This document shows, piece after piece, positions 35,533-44,902 of a DNA stretch of 64,000 nucleotides (the stretch's first letter is position 1; each line of letters opens with the position of its first letter). Under the pieces are notes generated by a model that was not told the DNA's origin, ran no database searches, and worked only from the letters and a program-made list of their open reading frames with translations. The DNA comes from an uncultured Acetatifactor sp. Its GTDB lineage: Bacteria; Bacillota; Clostridia; Lachnospirales; Lachnospiraceae. A program made the translations under genes and the position numbers. Where the stretch lies: the NCBI GenBank assembly GCA_910579755.1, contig CAJTVB010000020.1, forward strand, positions 1-64,000, written 5' to 3'.

Positions 35533-36486
35533 TTATCCCTTGATACCGCCCTGATAAGTGATACCGTCCACCAGATATTCTTCCCCATATAGGAAAATCA
35601 ACAGGCTTGGTACCATATAAATTGTGGCCACCGCAAAAGCCAGGCCGATCTCCCCGGAATTGATCTTGCTCAAAAACACGGACAGCGGATGCATTTCCGA
35701 GTCATTCAGCAGAATCAGCGGCTGTTCTACCATATTCCAATAATCGATAAATACCAGAATAGCGGCAGAGAATATTGCGCCCCGGCACAGAGGCATACAG
35801 ATTTTACGGTAAATCTGCCACTCTCCCGCCCCGTCGATCTGGGCAGCCTCCACCACCTCCTTGGGTATCCGCCTCATGAACTTGGTCAGCAGAAATACCG
35901 CAAAGGGCGACATAATGCCGGGAAGCCAGATAGCCCAGTTGGTATCCAGAATGTTCATCCAGTCGCTGACCAGATAGTTGGGCACCAGGGTTACCTGATA
36001 GGGCATCAGCATCAAGATAATATACATAAAGAAGACAATTTCCCGGATCCTTCCCCGGTATCGGGCGAAGCCGTAAGAGGCAAGAGAAGCCACAATCAGC
36101 TGAAACACCACGATAGGCCCTACAAGGATCACTGAATTCCAAAATTTGAGCAGGTATTCCGGACTCTTGAACAGCACCGTTATGTACTGACTGAAGGAAA
36201 CCATATCCGGAATAAACTTCAAATTAACCTTCTCCGATATATAAACCTTTCCTCCGTTGCTGTTGGTGGCAAACACAGAGCCGTAATTGGCGGATATCTC
36301 CGAGGATGCCATAAAGGAATTTGTTATGGTCAGCACGATGGGAGCCAGAAATAAAATGGCAAAAAAGGCTGCCACAATGGTGGCCAGTACGATTTTCGCC
36401 TTACCCCAGGCCTTCTTTCGTTTGACCTTCGCCTGCAATCCCCGGTCCCGCTGGTCCACCTGCAAAGATGTGTCTTTTTTCTTCAT
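35533..36486 (-). CDS. Carbohydrate ABC transporter permease (MalG-like)
   Basis: 317 residues with six predicted helices. A basic cytoplasmic N-terminus (LQAKVKRKKAWGKAKI) precedes the first helix. The EAA loop reads EVVEAAQIDGAGEWQIYRKICMP in part. The ending YLVDGITYQGGIKG is typical. The start overlaps the upstream permease stop (ATGA). As in the starch operon, the ATPase must come from elsewhere. Confidence 0.92.
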   Translation of the reverse strand: MKKKDTSLQVDQRDRGLQAKVKRKKAWGKAKIVLATIVAAFFAILFLAPIVLTITNSFMASSEISANYGSVFATNSNGGKVYISEKVNLKFIPDMVSFSQYITVLFKSPEYLLKFWNSVILVGPIVVFQLIVASLASYGFARYRGRIREIVFFMYIILMLMPYQVTLVPNYLVSDWMNILDTNWAIWLPGIMSPFAVFLLTKFMRRIPKEVVEAAQIDGAGEWQIYRKICMPLCRGAIFSAAILVFIDYWNMVEQPLILLNDSEMHPLSVFLSKINSGEIGLAFAVATIYMVPSLLIFLYGEEYLVDGITYQGGIKG

Positions 36487-37370
36487 CCCTCCACATCCTT
36501 TCCGAAATGATTTTCCACGATGAACAAAATGCCGATGATCACGATCATCACCAGGGACATAAGGATGGCCGCCGCAGACAGGGTCTGATAATCCAGCGAC
36601 CCGAATTTATTATTCATAAAATGCTGCAAGGTATAAATCGTGTCCACCGGGTAATTCCCCGTCAGCAGATACACCTCCCGGAATATTTTAAAGGAGTTGA
36701 TCAGGGACATGATCGTCACAAACAGCAGGGTGGACGACAGATATCGTATTTTTATATAGAAGAAGGTCTGCAGAGGCTTTGCGCTCTCCAGAGTGGCCAC
36801 CTCCAGAATATCCTTGGGAATGCTGGCCAAAGCCGCCATAAAAAGAATCATGTTATAGCCCAGGTTCTTCCATAGAAACAGAATGACAATTACAATCAAT
36901 CCATAATCTGATTTCAGCCAGTCGATCTTGTCGATCCCGAATACCCCCAGGATGTCATTCACCGCTCCGTTATAGTGGAACAGCACCTGCCAGATCAACA
37001 CGATGGATGCCACCGGCACCATCATGGGACTCAGGAAAAAGGTTCGGAACTGGCTCCGAAAGGGAAGCTTCGCCTCCAGCACAATAGCCAGAAGCAGGGA
37101 CAGCACCACAGCCAGAGGAACTGCCACCGCCGCAAAAAGAAAGGTATTTCGCACCGCCTTCTGAAACGCCGCATTGGCAATTATATTCTTAAAATTTTCA
37201 AGAAAAACAAAGTTTCCGCTGATGGGATTATCCACCAGAGAATAGTAGATCACCACCATAAAGGGCAGTATGAAAAACAACAGGACACCTATAAAGCTGG
37301 GGGCAATATATGCCCCCGAGCTGATCTTCAGTTTTCGTGTCCTGCGGGTTGTCTTAGTATGCTTCTTCAC
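36483..37370 (-). CDS. Carbohydrate ABC transporter permease (MalF-like)
   Basis: About 295 residues with six predicted helices, the first near YIAPSFIGVLLFFILPFMVVI. The EAA loop includes DILEVATLESAKPLQTFFYIKI, with a Ser-Ala instead of the more common Asp-Gly-Ala. I prefer GTG 37370, preceded by GGGAGCTAAT, because the longer frame from 37421 would overlap the lipoprotein gene. It pairs with the MalG-like permease. Confidence 0.9.
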   Translation of the reverse strand: MKKHTKTTRRTRKLKISSGAYIAPSFIGVLLFFILPFMVVIYYSLVDNPISGNFVFLENFKNIIANAAFQKAVRNTFLFAAVAVPLAVVLSLLLAIVLEAKLPFRSQFRTFFLSPMMVPVASIVLIWQVLFHYNGAVNDILGVFGIDKIDWLKSDYGLIVIVILFLWKNLGYNMILFMAALASIPKDILEVATLESAKPLQTFFYIKIRYLSSTLLFVTIMSLINSFKIFREVYLLTGNYPVDTIYTLQHFMNNKFGSLDYQTLSAAAILMSLVMIVIIGILFIVENHFGKDVEG

Positions 37371-37407
37371 ATTAGCTCCCACTGGCCCGCCAGATGCGGG
37401 CGTCTGT

Positions 37408-39738
37408 TTAACTGTTCTCACTTACATAGGTCTGGACACGTCTCTGAATGGTATCCGCCACTTCATCCACCGTTTTTTGTCCCTTAAAGAAAGCCGCAGC
37501 CTCCTCGTTGATAATCGTCATAATCTCATCATTCCCGGAAGGAACGGGCCGTGCAATTTCCAAGAGCTCCATGACAATATCCACTTCCTCCTGAGTCGGC
37601 ACGTGATAAGTATAAGACCAGCCGTCCCCGTATCCGATGCCCCCTCCCTCATTGCTGATGATGGGATCACCGTTCTCGTCCAGAATCTTCTCGCCATTCT
37701 CGTCGGTAGCATACTCTATCTTCACAGCCTCTGCGGCCATCTCCTCCAGCTCCGCCTTTTTCGTAGGGAACCCAAAGGAATACCACTGATCCGTGGGTGT
37801 GCTCAGATAACTCTCCAGGAACTCCCATGCTCCCTCCTTATTTTTGGAGCCTGACAAAATACCATACATCTCCCCTGCATTCATAAGGACTCCCACACTG
37901 CCGTCTATAGTAGGATATCCAATGCATACGGCATTTCCCTGAAATATCTCGTTATAGATCTGAATCTCCCGGAAATCATATAGCCCGGCAGTATCCATCA
38001 GCACCTCGCCATTCTGGATCTTGGTGGGTGTGGAAAGATTATCCTCAGAGTATTCAAAATCCTCCGGGAATCGTCCCACAAACTCAAGCACCTTTTTAAA
38101 GGCATCCGAGTTAAAGTTACAGGTTCCGCTGGTCCAGTCTATAAAAGCTTCCTCATTGCATCTCATGATAAACTGCATCATGCTCGCCTGATCCAATCCG
38201 TCAAACAGCTGGGCCCCGGAATGAGCATCCGCATAATCTATCATTTCATCCAGGCTCCAGCCCATTTCATTTCCCAGATCAGCGGAGCTGGCTATCAGAG
38301 TGGACACGCTGAAGCTCTTTGGAATCCCCGCCAGCTTTCCGTTGAAGGTATAGCTCTCCAGTATATTATCCAGAAAATCCTCCCGGTTCAGCACGCTGCT
38401 GGATTCCAGATAGGTATAGAGATCCTCAAACACACCCTTTTCGGTCATCTGCTCCAGATTTACGTAGGACAAATCTATCAGATCCGGACAGTTGCCGGAG
38501 GTTATATCAGTGTTCAGCCGCTTCTGGGCATCGGAAAAGGTATTTTCCGTCCACTCGGCATTCCGGTCTATATATTCCCGAATGGAAACATGATACTTGT
38601 CGCTGGACTTGTTGAATTTCACAGCGGCGGACATCAGCTGCTGGCCGGAGTTCATGACGCCGATCACAATCTCTTCCTTCTGAACCACCTCGCTGCCGGG
38701 TGTTTTGGTCAGAATGGCCAGGCTGTACTCATCATTCGTGGACCCGTCGCTGGTCAGCACCGCGATCTTTCCCTCCGAGGTGACGCCGATATTTCTTACA
38801 TTGCCGCCCACGATGTCGCTGTCCAGCCATTTAAGCAGCTCCTGGCTGGTCTGGGACGCCACATCATATTCATAAACCGTGGTATCACTGTAGGTCAAAA
38901 TATCCTTTTCAATACCTCCGGAAAAGGTTCCGTTTCCGTTACCGGGAAAGTTCTGGAAGGTCTCTCCCATGCTTTTCTTATCAAAGTCCACCTCTGTCAG
39001 CTCATAGCCCATATCTCCATGTCCGTAGGTGTAGACCTTTCCATTTTTGTCCGTCATCATCCCGTTGATCCAGCTGCCCCGGCCTGAAGATAAATTGATG
39101 GCTCCCTGATGTGCTCCCTCTGAATCAAACAGCAGAATGCGGCCTTCGGCACCGCTGTCTCCATAGTTCTGGCATAAAAGATAGATCCGGTTCTGACCGT
39201 CCAGAACCATAGCGTCGATCTGATCGTTTTCCTGGTTTATGTATTCGCTCATATCCTGCAGCCAAAGCTGGTTCCCCTGACTGTCCACTTTAACCATGCT
39301 GTACCGTCTCGAGGAATTACCCGTTGCCTCATCGTAGTTATATTCTGTAAACAGCGCACAAATGCTGCCGTCCTCCATAATGGAAAAGTTCCGGCAGTAG
39401 CCCTCCCCGGGTACCGGCACCTCCGTCTCTGTAGTGGTTTTGTCTACCAGGGAGTATTTGCACACCTTATAGCTCTTTGCTTCCTCACCCCAGGTCTCTA
39501 TGGGATAATAGAGGTAATCTCCTATCAGCTTCGCCTCCCAGAAGGAACTGCCCTGGATGCTGTCCAGCTCCTGATACTCCGGCACCCAGACCCACTCCTT
39601 GGTCTCCGTTTTATTCTCTTCTCCGGTTTCCTCCTTACCGCAGGAAGCCAGGGAAAGCCCCATGGCCAGTGTCAGCGTCCCGGTGAGAAAAAACTTGAAT
39701 GCACCTCCAAAACGCTTTGTGAATTTTTTTATCTTCAT
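37408..39738 (-). CDS. Very large extracellular solute-binding lipoprotein (copy 1)
   Basis: 776 residues, first gene of the operon. The signal peptide ends at lipobox SLASC near residue 33. Residues ~40-345 form a beta-rich, propeller-like region (RIYLLCQNYGDSGAEGRILLFD, GKVYTYGHGDMGYELTEVDFD in parts). From about 350 the SBP_bac_1 domain begins (EEIVIGVMNSGQQLMSAAVKFNKSSDKY, in parts). It is paralogous to the lipoprotein at 29874-32408. The ligand is probably a glycan, inferred from the permeases. A promoter with a large dyad precedes it. Confidence 0.87.
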   Translation of the reverse strand: MKIKKFTKRFGGAFKFFLTGTLTLAMGLSLASCGKEETGEENKTETKEWVWVPEYQELDSIQGSSFWEAKLIGDYLYYPIETWGEEAKSYKVCKYSLVDKTTTETEVPVPGEGYCRNFSIMEDGSICALFTEYNYDEATGNSSRRYSMVKVDSQGNQLWLQDMSEYINQENDQIDAMVLDGQNRIYLLCQNYGDSGAEGRILLFDSEGAHQGAINLSSGRGSWINGMMTDKNGKVYTYGHGDMGYELTEVDFDKKSMGETFQNFPGNGNGTFSGGIEKDILTYSDTTVYEYDVASQTSQELLKWLDSDIVGGNVRNIGVTSEGKIAVLTSDGSTNDEYSLAILTKTPGSEVVQKEEIVIGVMNSGQQLMSAAVKFNKSSDKYHVSIREYIDRNAEWTENTFSDAQKRLNTDITSGNCPDLIDLSYVNLEQMTEKGVFEDLYTYLESSSVLNREDFLDNILESYTFNGKLAGIPKSFSVSTLIASSADLGNEMGWSLDEMIDYADAHSGAQLFDGLDQASMMQFIMRCNEEAFIDWTSGTCNFNSDAFKKVLEFVGRFPEDFEYSEDNLSTPTKIQNGEVLMDTAGLYDFREIQIYNEIFQGNAVCIGYPTIDGSVGVLMNAGEMYGILSGSKNKEGAWEFLESYLSTPTDQWYSFGFPTKKAELEEMAAEAVKIEYATDENGEKILDENGDPIISNEGGGIGYGDGWSYTYHVPTQEEVDIVMELLEIARPVPSGNDEIMTIINEEAAAFFKGQKTVDEVADTIQRRVQTYVSENS

Positions 39739-39820
39739 CTGTCATTCCCTCTTTCCTTTTAACCATGAAAGGCTGTCTTCCGCTGCGGCGCTATCACATG
39801 CCTTTCATTGTCATAATAAA

Positions 39821-39862
39821 ATACTCGATATGCGGCGCTTCTATCACCACATATCGAGTATA
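39821..39862 (-). promoter_or_regulatory. Extended -10 promoter overlapping a perfect 12-bp dyad
   Basis: ATACTCGATATG (39821-39832) and CATATCGAGTAT (39850-39861) are perfect inverted repeats with a 17-nt spacer. On the minus strand one arm overlaps TGATATACT, an extended -10 (TATACT at 39857-39862) with no good -35. The dyad could be an operator or a hairpin at the mRNA 5' end. The words GCGGCGCT...TATCAC also recur at 39785 and 39832. No gene is seen in 39739-39943. Confidence 0.6.
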
Positions 39863-39943
39863 TCACACAATCCCGGAATTGCACCTTAAGATTTTATGAA
39901 TTTCTTTTTTCAAATTCATTGCGCTTTTTAAGAAATTATGAAG

Positions 39944-40738
39944 TTATTTTGCCCCGGCACAAAGCTTTTTTACTTCCGCGTGCCGTCTGTAAAAATGGTA
40001 CATGCTTCCCAGGTGATTATAAAACCAAAAGGACTGTACCAGAATATCGTTTGCTCTTCCGATTCTCTCTTTAGTGGTTCCCCCATAATATTCTCCGCCG
40101 CAGCGGCAGGCTTCTCTGCCCTTCTCCCGAATCAGGGCAATCAGACCCGATTCGTCGGCAATATCACCGGAAAATTCCGTTGCTCCCATTCCCACGCAGT
40201 CGGTCTTGTGGGCGTCACTGCCTCCAAATACCGGCTTTTGAAAGCGCCGGGCCAGCTCCCGGGCTCTTTCATTGCTCTCCCTGCTCTCACAGGCATTGAA
40301 ACCCTCCAGGAAATCAAACTGGTCCATAACCGCCAGGCAATTGCGGTATTTTCTGGTATTGGTGATGCTTAAATACTTCTCTCCGCAGGGATGGGCAGGT
40401 CCAAGGATCCCTCCGCCCCGGTGGACAATATCAATCAAAAGCTTTACGGGAAGCCCTCGAAGCTCCAATATTCTCAGATGTACACTCTCCGGCATAATCA
40501 CCAGAATATGACCCGCGTCGATAGTATCGTACTCGATTCCCTTCAACACCACAAAATCCCCAATTCTCCCCTTGTCAACATTTCGCTTCCAGAACCGGTA
40601 GCCGTCATAAGAATTATGATCACTGACCAGCATCCCGTCATAGCCCTTCTTCTTCAGCAGAGCAATATATTCCTCAACAGGCACCTTTCCGTCCAGCGAT
40701 CCCTCTTTCGTATGGCAATGCATGTCAAATTTCATCAT
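39944..40738 (-). CDS. PHP-domain phosphoesterase
   Basis: 264 residues, cytoplasmic. The PHP metal sites are visible: MHCHTKEGS near the start, GMLVSDHNSYDGY near residue 35, an Asp/His-rich GHILVIMP near 79, HPCGEKY near 118 and GGSDAHKTD near 174. The family includes histidinol-phosphatase-like and nucleotide phosphoesterases; the substrate is unknown. It is divergent from the glycosyltransferase gene. An extended -10 (TGGTACAAT, 40771-40776) lies 33 bp upstream. Confidence 0.9.
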   Translation of the reverse strand: MMKFDMHCHTKEGSLDGKVPVEEYIALLKKKGYDGMLVSDHNSYDGYRFWKRNVDKGRIGDFVVLKGIEYDTIDAGHILVIMPESVHLRILELRGLPVKLLIDIVHRGGGILGPAHPCGEKYLSITNTRKYRNCLAVMDQFDFLEGFNACESRESNERARELARRFQKPVFGGSDAHKTDCVGMGATEFSGDIADESGLIALIREKGREACRCGGEYYGGTTKERIGRANDILVQSFWFYNHLGSMYHFYRRHAEVKKLCAGAK

Positions 40739-40809
40739 TTATCTCTCCCCATTATGTATCCCTGGTGTCGATTGTACCACAAACTCTTTCCCTTCGCCAC
40801 ATTTTTTGT

Positions 40810-40890
40810 TATAATGGGAAAAAATGTTATAACAGTTCAGCGGCGTCGGACGCAAAGCATCCGCTTTTATGAATGTGCAGGCTGAACTGT
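40810..40890 (+). promoter_or_regulatory. Promoter and structured leader of the glycosyltransferase gene
   Basis: TGTTATAAT (TATAAT at 40810-40815) is an extended -10. The leader then contains ACAGTTCAGC (40832-40841) and its perfect complement GCTGAACTGT (40881-40890), enclosing smaller pairings such as GCGG/CCGC. The leader ends about 50 nt before the start codon. It may be a regulatory RNA element; I cannot match it to a known class. Confidence 0.5.
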
Positions 40891-40942
40891 GAATAGCAGC
40901 CAGGAAAAGCTGCCAAAAATCCACCAATTACCGGAGGCCGTC

Positions 40943-43900
40943 ATGTTATATATTCATCTTGCCGCTGTTTCAGGTCTGGCTCTCTTTGGCTTTGGCCTTT
41001 ATTTTATGAATCAGAAAAAAAGCTGCCCGGAGGGCCTGATCCCCGTTTTGTTCGGTCTGGCCCTTCTGGTCAGGATCTTCGCAGCCCAAAACACCGCCGG
41101 CTTCGACGTGGACATATCCTGTTTTGCCCTGTGGGCAGACAGAATCTTCCAGGTTGGTCCCGCCAGCTTTTATTCTCCTGATGTATTTACGGATTACCCG
41201 CCGGGATACATTTATCTGCTCTATCCTCTGGGCGCTCTGCGCTCCCTTCTGAAAATCGAAGCCTACAGCCAGGCCCACCTGCTTCTGCTGAAGCTTCCCG
41301 CCATTCTCTGCGATATGGGCTGCGGCGTTCTGCTCTACCGGGAAGCCCGCAGAAAATTTACCGGATGGCAGCCCTTTTTTTTATGTCTGGCCTGGCTTTT
41401 TCAGCCTGCGGTAATCCTTAATTCCTGTGTCTGGGGACAGATCGACTCCATATACGTTTTCCTTCTGGCTCTTATGTGCGTCTGTCTGATCCGGAGAAAA
41501 ATGTTCGCCGCATATGCCGTGTTTTTTATGGGGCTTCTGATCAAGCCGCAGACTTTGATCTTCGCCCCCGTGCTCTTTGCAGGAATTCTGGATCATGTGT
41601 TTTTGAAGGACTTTTCCGTAAAAAAGCTTCTTCGGAATCTGGGGGAAGGACTTGCTGCCATGGCAGGCGCTCTCCTGCTTTGCCTTCCTTTCGGTCTGGA
41701 AAAGGTGGTCAGCCAATATCTGAACACCCTGGGCTCCTATCCCTACGCCGCCGTAAACGCCTGCAATTTCTGGGGACTTCTGGGACTGAACTGGGTAAGC
41801 CAGGATAGCACTTTCCTGGGGATTTCCTATCAGGCCATCGGTATGGCATCCATAGCCGCCGTTGTGATCCTGGTGCTCTTTATCAGTCTGCGTAATAAAA
41901 AGGACACGGAAAAATATCCCTTTCTGGCGGCCCTGCTTATAGCCACGGTTTTTGTGTTTTCCGTCCGCATGCATGAACGTTATCTGTATCCGGTTATTCT
42001 GCTGCTTCTGCTGGCCTTCATCTATAAGCCTTCCCGGCAGATCTTCCTTTGCTGCGCCGGTTTTTCTCTGATGCACTTTTATAATACCGCAGACGTCTTC
42101 TTTTATTATGATGAAGCTCATTATAACGGACAAGCTTCACAGATCATCGCCGTATCCGCCGGCATGCTGATCTGTCTTCTGGCCTTATACCGCGCGGCCA
42201 TCAGGCTGTATCTGAAAAAAGGCCCTATGGGAGAAGCGGATGCACTTCCCTGTCCCGGCCAGGGAAATGGGTATATCCCCCGTCCCTCCCGGACCTTAAG
42301 CCGGCTTGGCAGGGCAGACTGGCTATGTATGCTGATCATAACCGTCATCTACAGCTGCTTTGCACTGTATGATCTGGGAGACAGACAGGCCCCTGTCTCC
42401 TCCCTGGAAATGACCAGAGGCGACAGCCTGACCTTTGACTTCGGTCAGGAGGTTCCCCATACCCTCTCTTATTATATTGCCCCCTGGGAAAGCAGAACCT
42501 TTTCCCTGGAGGGCAGATGGTCCTGGGATGATCCCTGGGTCAGTCTGGGTTCTCTAAAGCTGGAAAACGTATTTACCTGGCAGGACATCCGGATCGAGGC
42601 CCAGGTACCCATCCTTCGTCTGACCCTGTTGGACAGTCAGGCCTCCCTCCTGGAGTTTGCCTTTACAGACGGAGACGGAAATCTGATCCGCCCCAATGAT
42701 ACCTGCTCCTGTTCCGCCCTGTTTGACGAGCAGTCCCTTATCCCGGAAAGAAGCACCTTCAGAAACAGTATGTATTTCGACGAAATTTACCATGCACGGA
42801 CTGCCTGGGAATTTCTGAACGGCCAGACCACCTATGAAAATACACATCCTCCCCTGGGCAAAATCATTATCAGCGCAGGCATAGCGCTCTTTGGAATGAA
42901 TCCCTTCGGCTGGAGGATCATGGGCGTCCTCTTTGGTATCGCCATGGTTCCTGCAGTGTACCTGTTCGGCAAAAGGATTACCGGAAGCACTGTCTGCGCC
43001 GCTCTGGTCTGCGTGCTTTTTACCTTTGATTTCATGCATTTTGCCCAGACCCGTCTTGCCACCATTGATGTGTATGTAACTTTCTTTGTGATTTTAATGT
43101 ATTATTTTATGTATCGTTACTGTACGCTGAGCTTTTACGATACTCCTCTGGTCAAAACCCTTCTGCCTCTGGGCGCCTGCGGTATCTGTATGGGACTCGG
43201 CATTGCCTGCAAGTGGACCGGCGTGTACGCAGGAGCCGGCCTGGCTGTAATCTTTTTCCGACAGCTTTACTGCAGATATGAGGAATACCGTTTTGCCAAA
43301 AAGAATCCGTATGGGCGGACGGAGGGCATTTCTCACGACCATGTGCTCTCCTCCTTCCAACCCTGTACCACGCGGACCATTCTATTCTGCCTGGTGTTTT
43401 TTGTGGCTCTCCCTGCCCTGATCTACCTGCTATCCTATCTGCCTTTCCGGGATTATTTTCAGAACGGGCTGCTGGCCCGTATGCTTCGCAATCAGGCCAC
43501 AATGTTCAACTACCACAGCACCCTGGTAGATACCCATGACTACTCCTCCTACTGGTACCAGTGGCCCGTTATGCAGCGTCCCATCTGGTACTATTCCGGC
43601 ATTGTCAGCGCCACTGTCCGGGAAGGCATCAGCTCCTTTGGAAATCCTCTGGTCTGGTGGACAGGAATCCCGGCTGCCATTTATACCTTCCGGCTCTGGA
43701 CAAAAAAGAAGGACAGAACCGCTGCCTTCCTGTTTACAGGATATCTGGCGCAGTATCTGCCCTGGTTTTTCGTGTCCCGGATCACCTTTATCTACCATTA
43801 CTTTCCAAGCGTAATATTCGTGGTGCTGATGATCGTCCACAGTCTCCGCAGCCTGGGAAAAAATCTTTCCAGACGGCGTTTCCTGTTGTGTGCACTGCTC

Positions 43901-44035
43901 TACGGAGCCGCTGTCCTGGGAATGTTCCTGCTGTTCTACCCTGTGCTGGCCGGCCAGCCCATAGACGGTGCATTCGTAGACAAGTATCTTCGCTGGTTTC
44001 CCAGCTGGACTCTGATCAGCTGGCCCCGGACTTAA
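40943..44035 (+). CDS. Two-module membrane glycosyltransferase ending in a PMT-type O-mannosyltransferase domain
   Basis: About 1030 residues, roughly twice a normal PMT-type enzyme. The first ~440 residues resemble a GT87/DUF2029-like polyprenyl-sugar transferase (FDVDISCFALWADRI with acidic residues in the first loop, DYPPGYIYLLYP, SCVWGQIDSIY). A ~140-residue outside beta domain follows. From about residue 600 a PMT/GT39 module begins (MYFDEIYHARTAWEFL with the Asp-Glu pair, THPPLGKIIISAG, FDFMHFAQTRLATIDVY) and ends with a PMT_4TMC-like set of helices. It probably uses polyprenyl-phosphate sugar to glycosylate surface proteins or polymers. ATG 40943 follows CCGGAGGCCGTC. Confidence 0.88.
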   Translation: MLYIHLAAVSGLALFGFGLYFMNQKKSCPEGLIPVLFGLALLVRIFAAQNTAGFDVDISCFALWADRIFQVGPASFYSPDVFTDYPPGYIYLLYPLGALRSLLKIEAYSQAHLLLLKLPAILCDMGCGVLLYREARRKFTGWQPFFLCLAWLFQPAVILNSCVWGQIDSIYVFLLALMCVCLIRRKMFAAYAVFFMGLLIKPQTLIFAPVLFAGILDHVFLKDFSVKKLLRNLGEGLAAMAGALLLCLPFGLEKVVSQYLNTLGSYPYAAVNACNFWGLLGLNWVSQDSTFLGISYQAIGMASIAAVVILVLFISLRNKKDTEKYPFLAALLIATVFVFSVRMHERYLYPVILLLLLAFIYKPSRQIFLCCAGFSLMHFYNTADVFFYYDEAHYNGQASQIIAVSAGMLICLLALYRAAIRLYLKKGPMGEADALPCPGQGNGYIPRPSRTLSRLGRADWLCMLIITVIYSCFALYDLGDRQAPVSSLEMTRGDSLTFDFGQEVPHTLSYYIAPWESRTFSLEGRWSWDDPWVSLGSLKLENVFTWQDIRIEAQVPILRLTLLDSQASLLEFAFTDGDGNLIRPNDTCSCSALFDEQSLIPERSTFRNSMYFDEIYHARTAWEFLNGQTTYENTHPPLGKIIISAGIALFGMNPFGWRIMGVLFGIAMVPAVYLFGKRITGSTVCAALVCVLFTFDFMHFAQTRLATIDVYVTFFVILMYYFMYRYCTLSFYDTPLVKTLLPLGACGICMGLGIACKWTGVYAGAGLAVIFFRQLYCRYEEYRFAKKNPYGRTEGISHDHVLSSFQPCTTRTILFCLVFFVALPALIYLLSYLPFRDYFQNGLLARMLRNQATMFNYHSTLVDTHDYSSYWYQWPVMQRPIWYYSGIVSATVREGISSFGNPLVWWTGIPAAIYTFRLWTKKKDRTAAFLFTGYLAQYLPWFFVSRITFIYHYFPSVIFVVLMIVHSLRSLGKNLSRRRFLLCALLYGAAVLGMFLLFYPVLAGQPIDGAFVDKYLRWFPSWTLISWPRT

Positions 44036-44898
44036 AGGGGATGCTTCTGCAGCTCCATCAATGCGTTTTGAATCAGCTCCTCTGCGGCGCCGTCGTCGAA
44101 TTCCTCCAGACGCTGTCTTGCATCTACGCAGGCCTGATTGATAGCCTCCGGAATATCGTAGCGCACAAGATCCTCCAGCTTTTCCGCAGCTTCACGTACC
44201 TTAAAGTTCTCCAGATCATTGAGCACATATAAAAGTCTGGCGTTCATCTCACCCATGCTGATGGGGAACTTGGCCTCCTGCTCTGTGGCCACGATCCTCT
44301 CCAGCATCTTAAGTACTCTGCCGATAAGCCTCTCTGCCGTCTCCATATCGTTGGCGCGAAGCTTGGTCCTGGCATTCTGCATACGTCCATAAATCTCGTC
44401 GTCGATCTTAAAGCTGAGGATCTCGTCAATCTTTATGATGGCATTCCTTACATTCTTTTTCTCCAGCTCATCCTGCACTTCTTTTATATAGGAATAAAGC
44501 TCATTGTCCTCCACCGGAAGCACGCCCACTCTCTTCAGGGCCCGGTCTATTCTCTCATGGAGATCCTTAGCGTCAAAAGGCTTCAGCACATAATCCAATA
44601 TCCCCAGCTTGGTCAGCTCGATGATTGTCTCCTTATCTTTTTTGGAGGTGAGCATGATCACGGGCACCGCCGCTCCGTTCTCCAGGGTACGAATCTCCTT
44701 TAAGGTTTCGATACCGTCCATAAGAGCCATCTGAATGTCCAGAAGAATCAGATCCGCCTTTTCCTTATTCAGATACCGTATAGCCCTCACACCGGAATTC
44801 ATAGTGACAATCTCATATTTGTCCTTTAATTCCTGTTCTATGGTTGCGAGATTGATGATATTGTCATCTACCGCCAATATACGCATTTTCCCTTCCAT
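44032..44898 (-). CDS. Response regulator with unusual helical output domain
   Basis: 288 residues. The receiver domain (about 1-125) is complete: ILAVDDN, LILLDIQMALMDGIETL with the phospho-acceptor Asp near 57, MLTSKKD and the switch Lys in YVLKPFDAKDL. The C-terminal ~150 residues are helical, without DNA-binding, GGDEF or HD motifs, and end in EEFDDGAAEELIQNAL. A similar ending (DDAAEELLRQLLEWL) occurs in the upstream REC-HPt protein, so the two may share a module. It starts 5 bp after that gene. It converges with the glycosyltransferase gene, overlapping by 4 bp. Confidence 0.88.
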   Translation of the reverse strand: MEGKMRILAVDDNIINLATIEQELKDKYEIVTMNSGVRAIRYLNKEKADLILLDIQMALMDGIETLKEIRTLENGAAVPVIMLTSKKDKETIIELTKLGILDYVLKPFDAKDLHERIDRALKRVGVLPVEDNELYSYIKEVQDELEKKNVRNAIIKIDEILSFKIDDEIYGRMQNARTKLRANDMETAERLIGRVLKMLERIVATEQEAKFPISMGEMNARLLYVLNDLENFKVREAAEKLEDLVRYDIPEAINQACVDARQRLEEFDDGAAEELIQNALMELQKHPL

Positions 44899-44902
44899 TT
44901 TA

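Noticed and set aside
40832..40890. c-di-GMP-I (GEMM) riboswitch
   Set aside because: Only the GGACGCAAAGC string matches. The partner GGGCAAACC segment and the second stem are not found.
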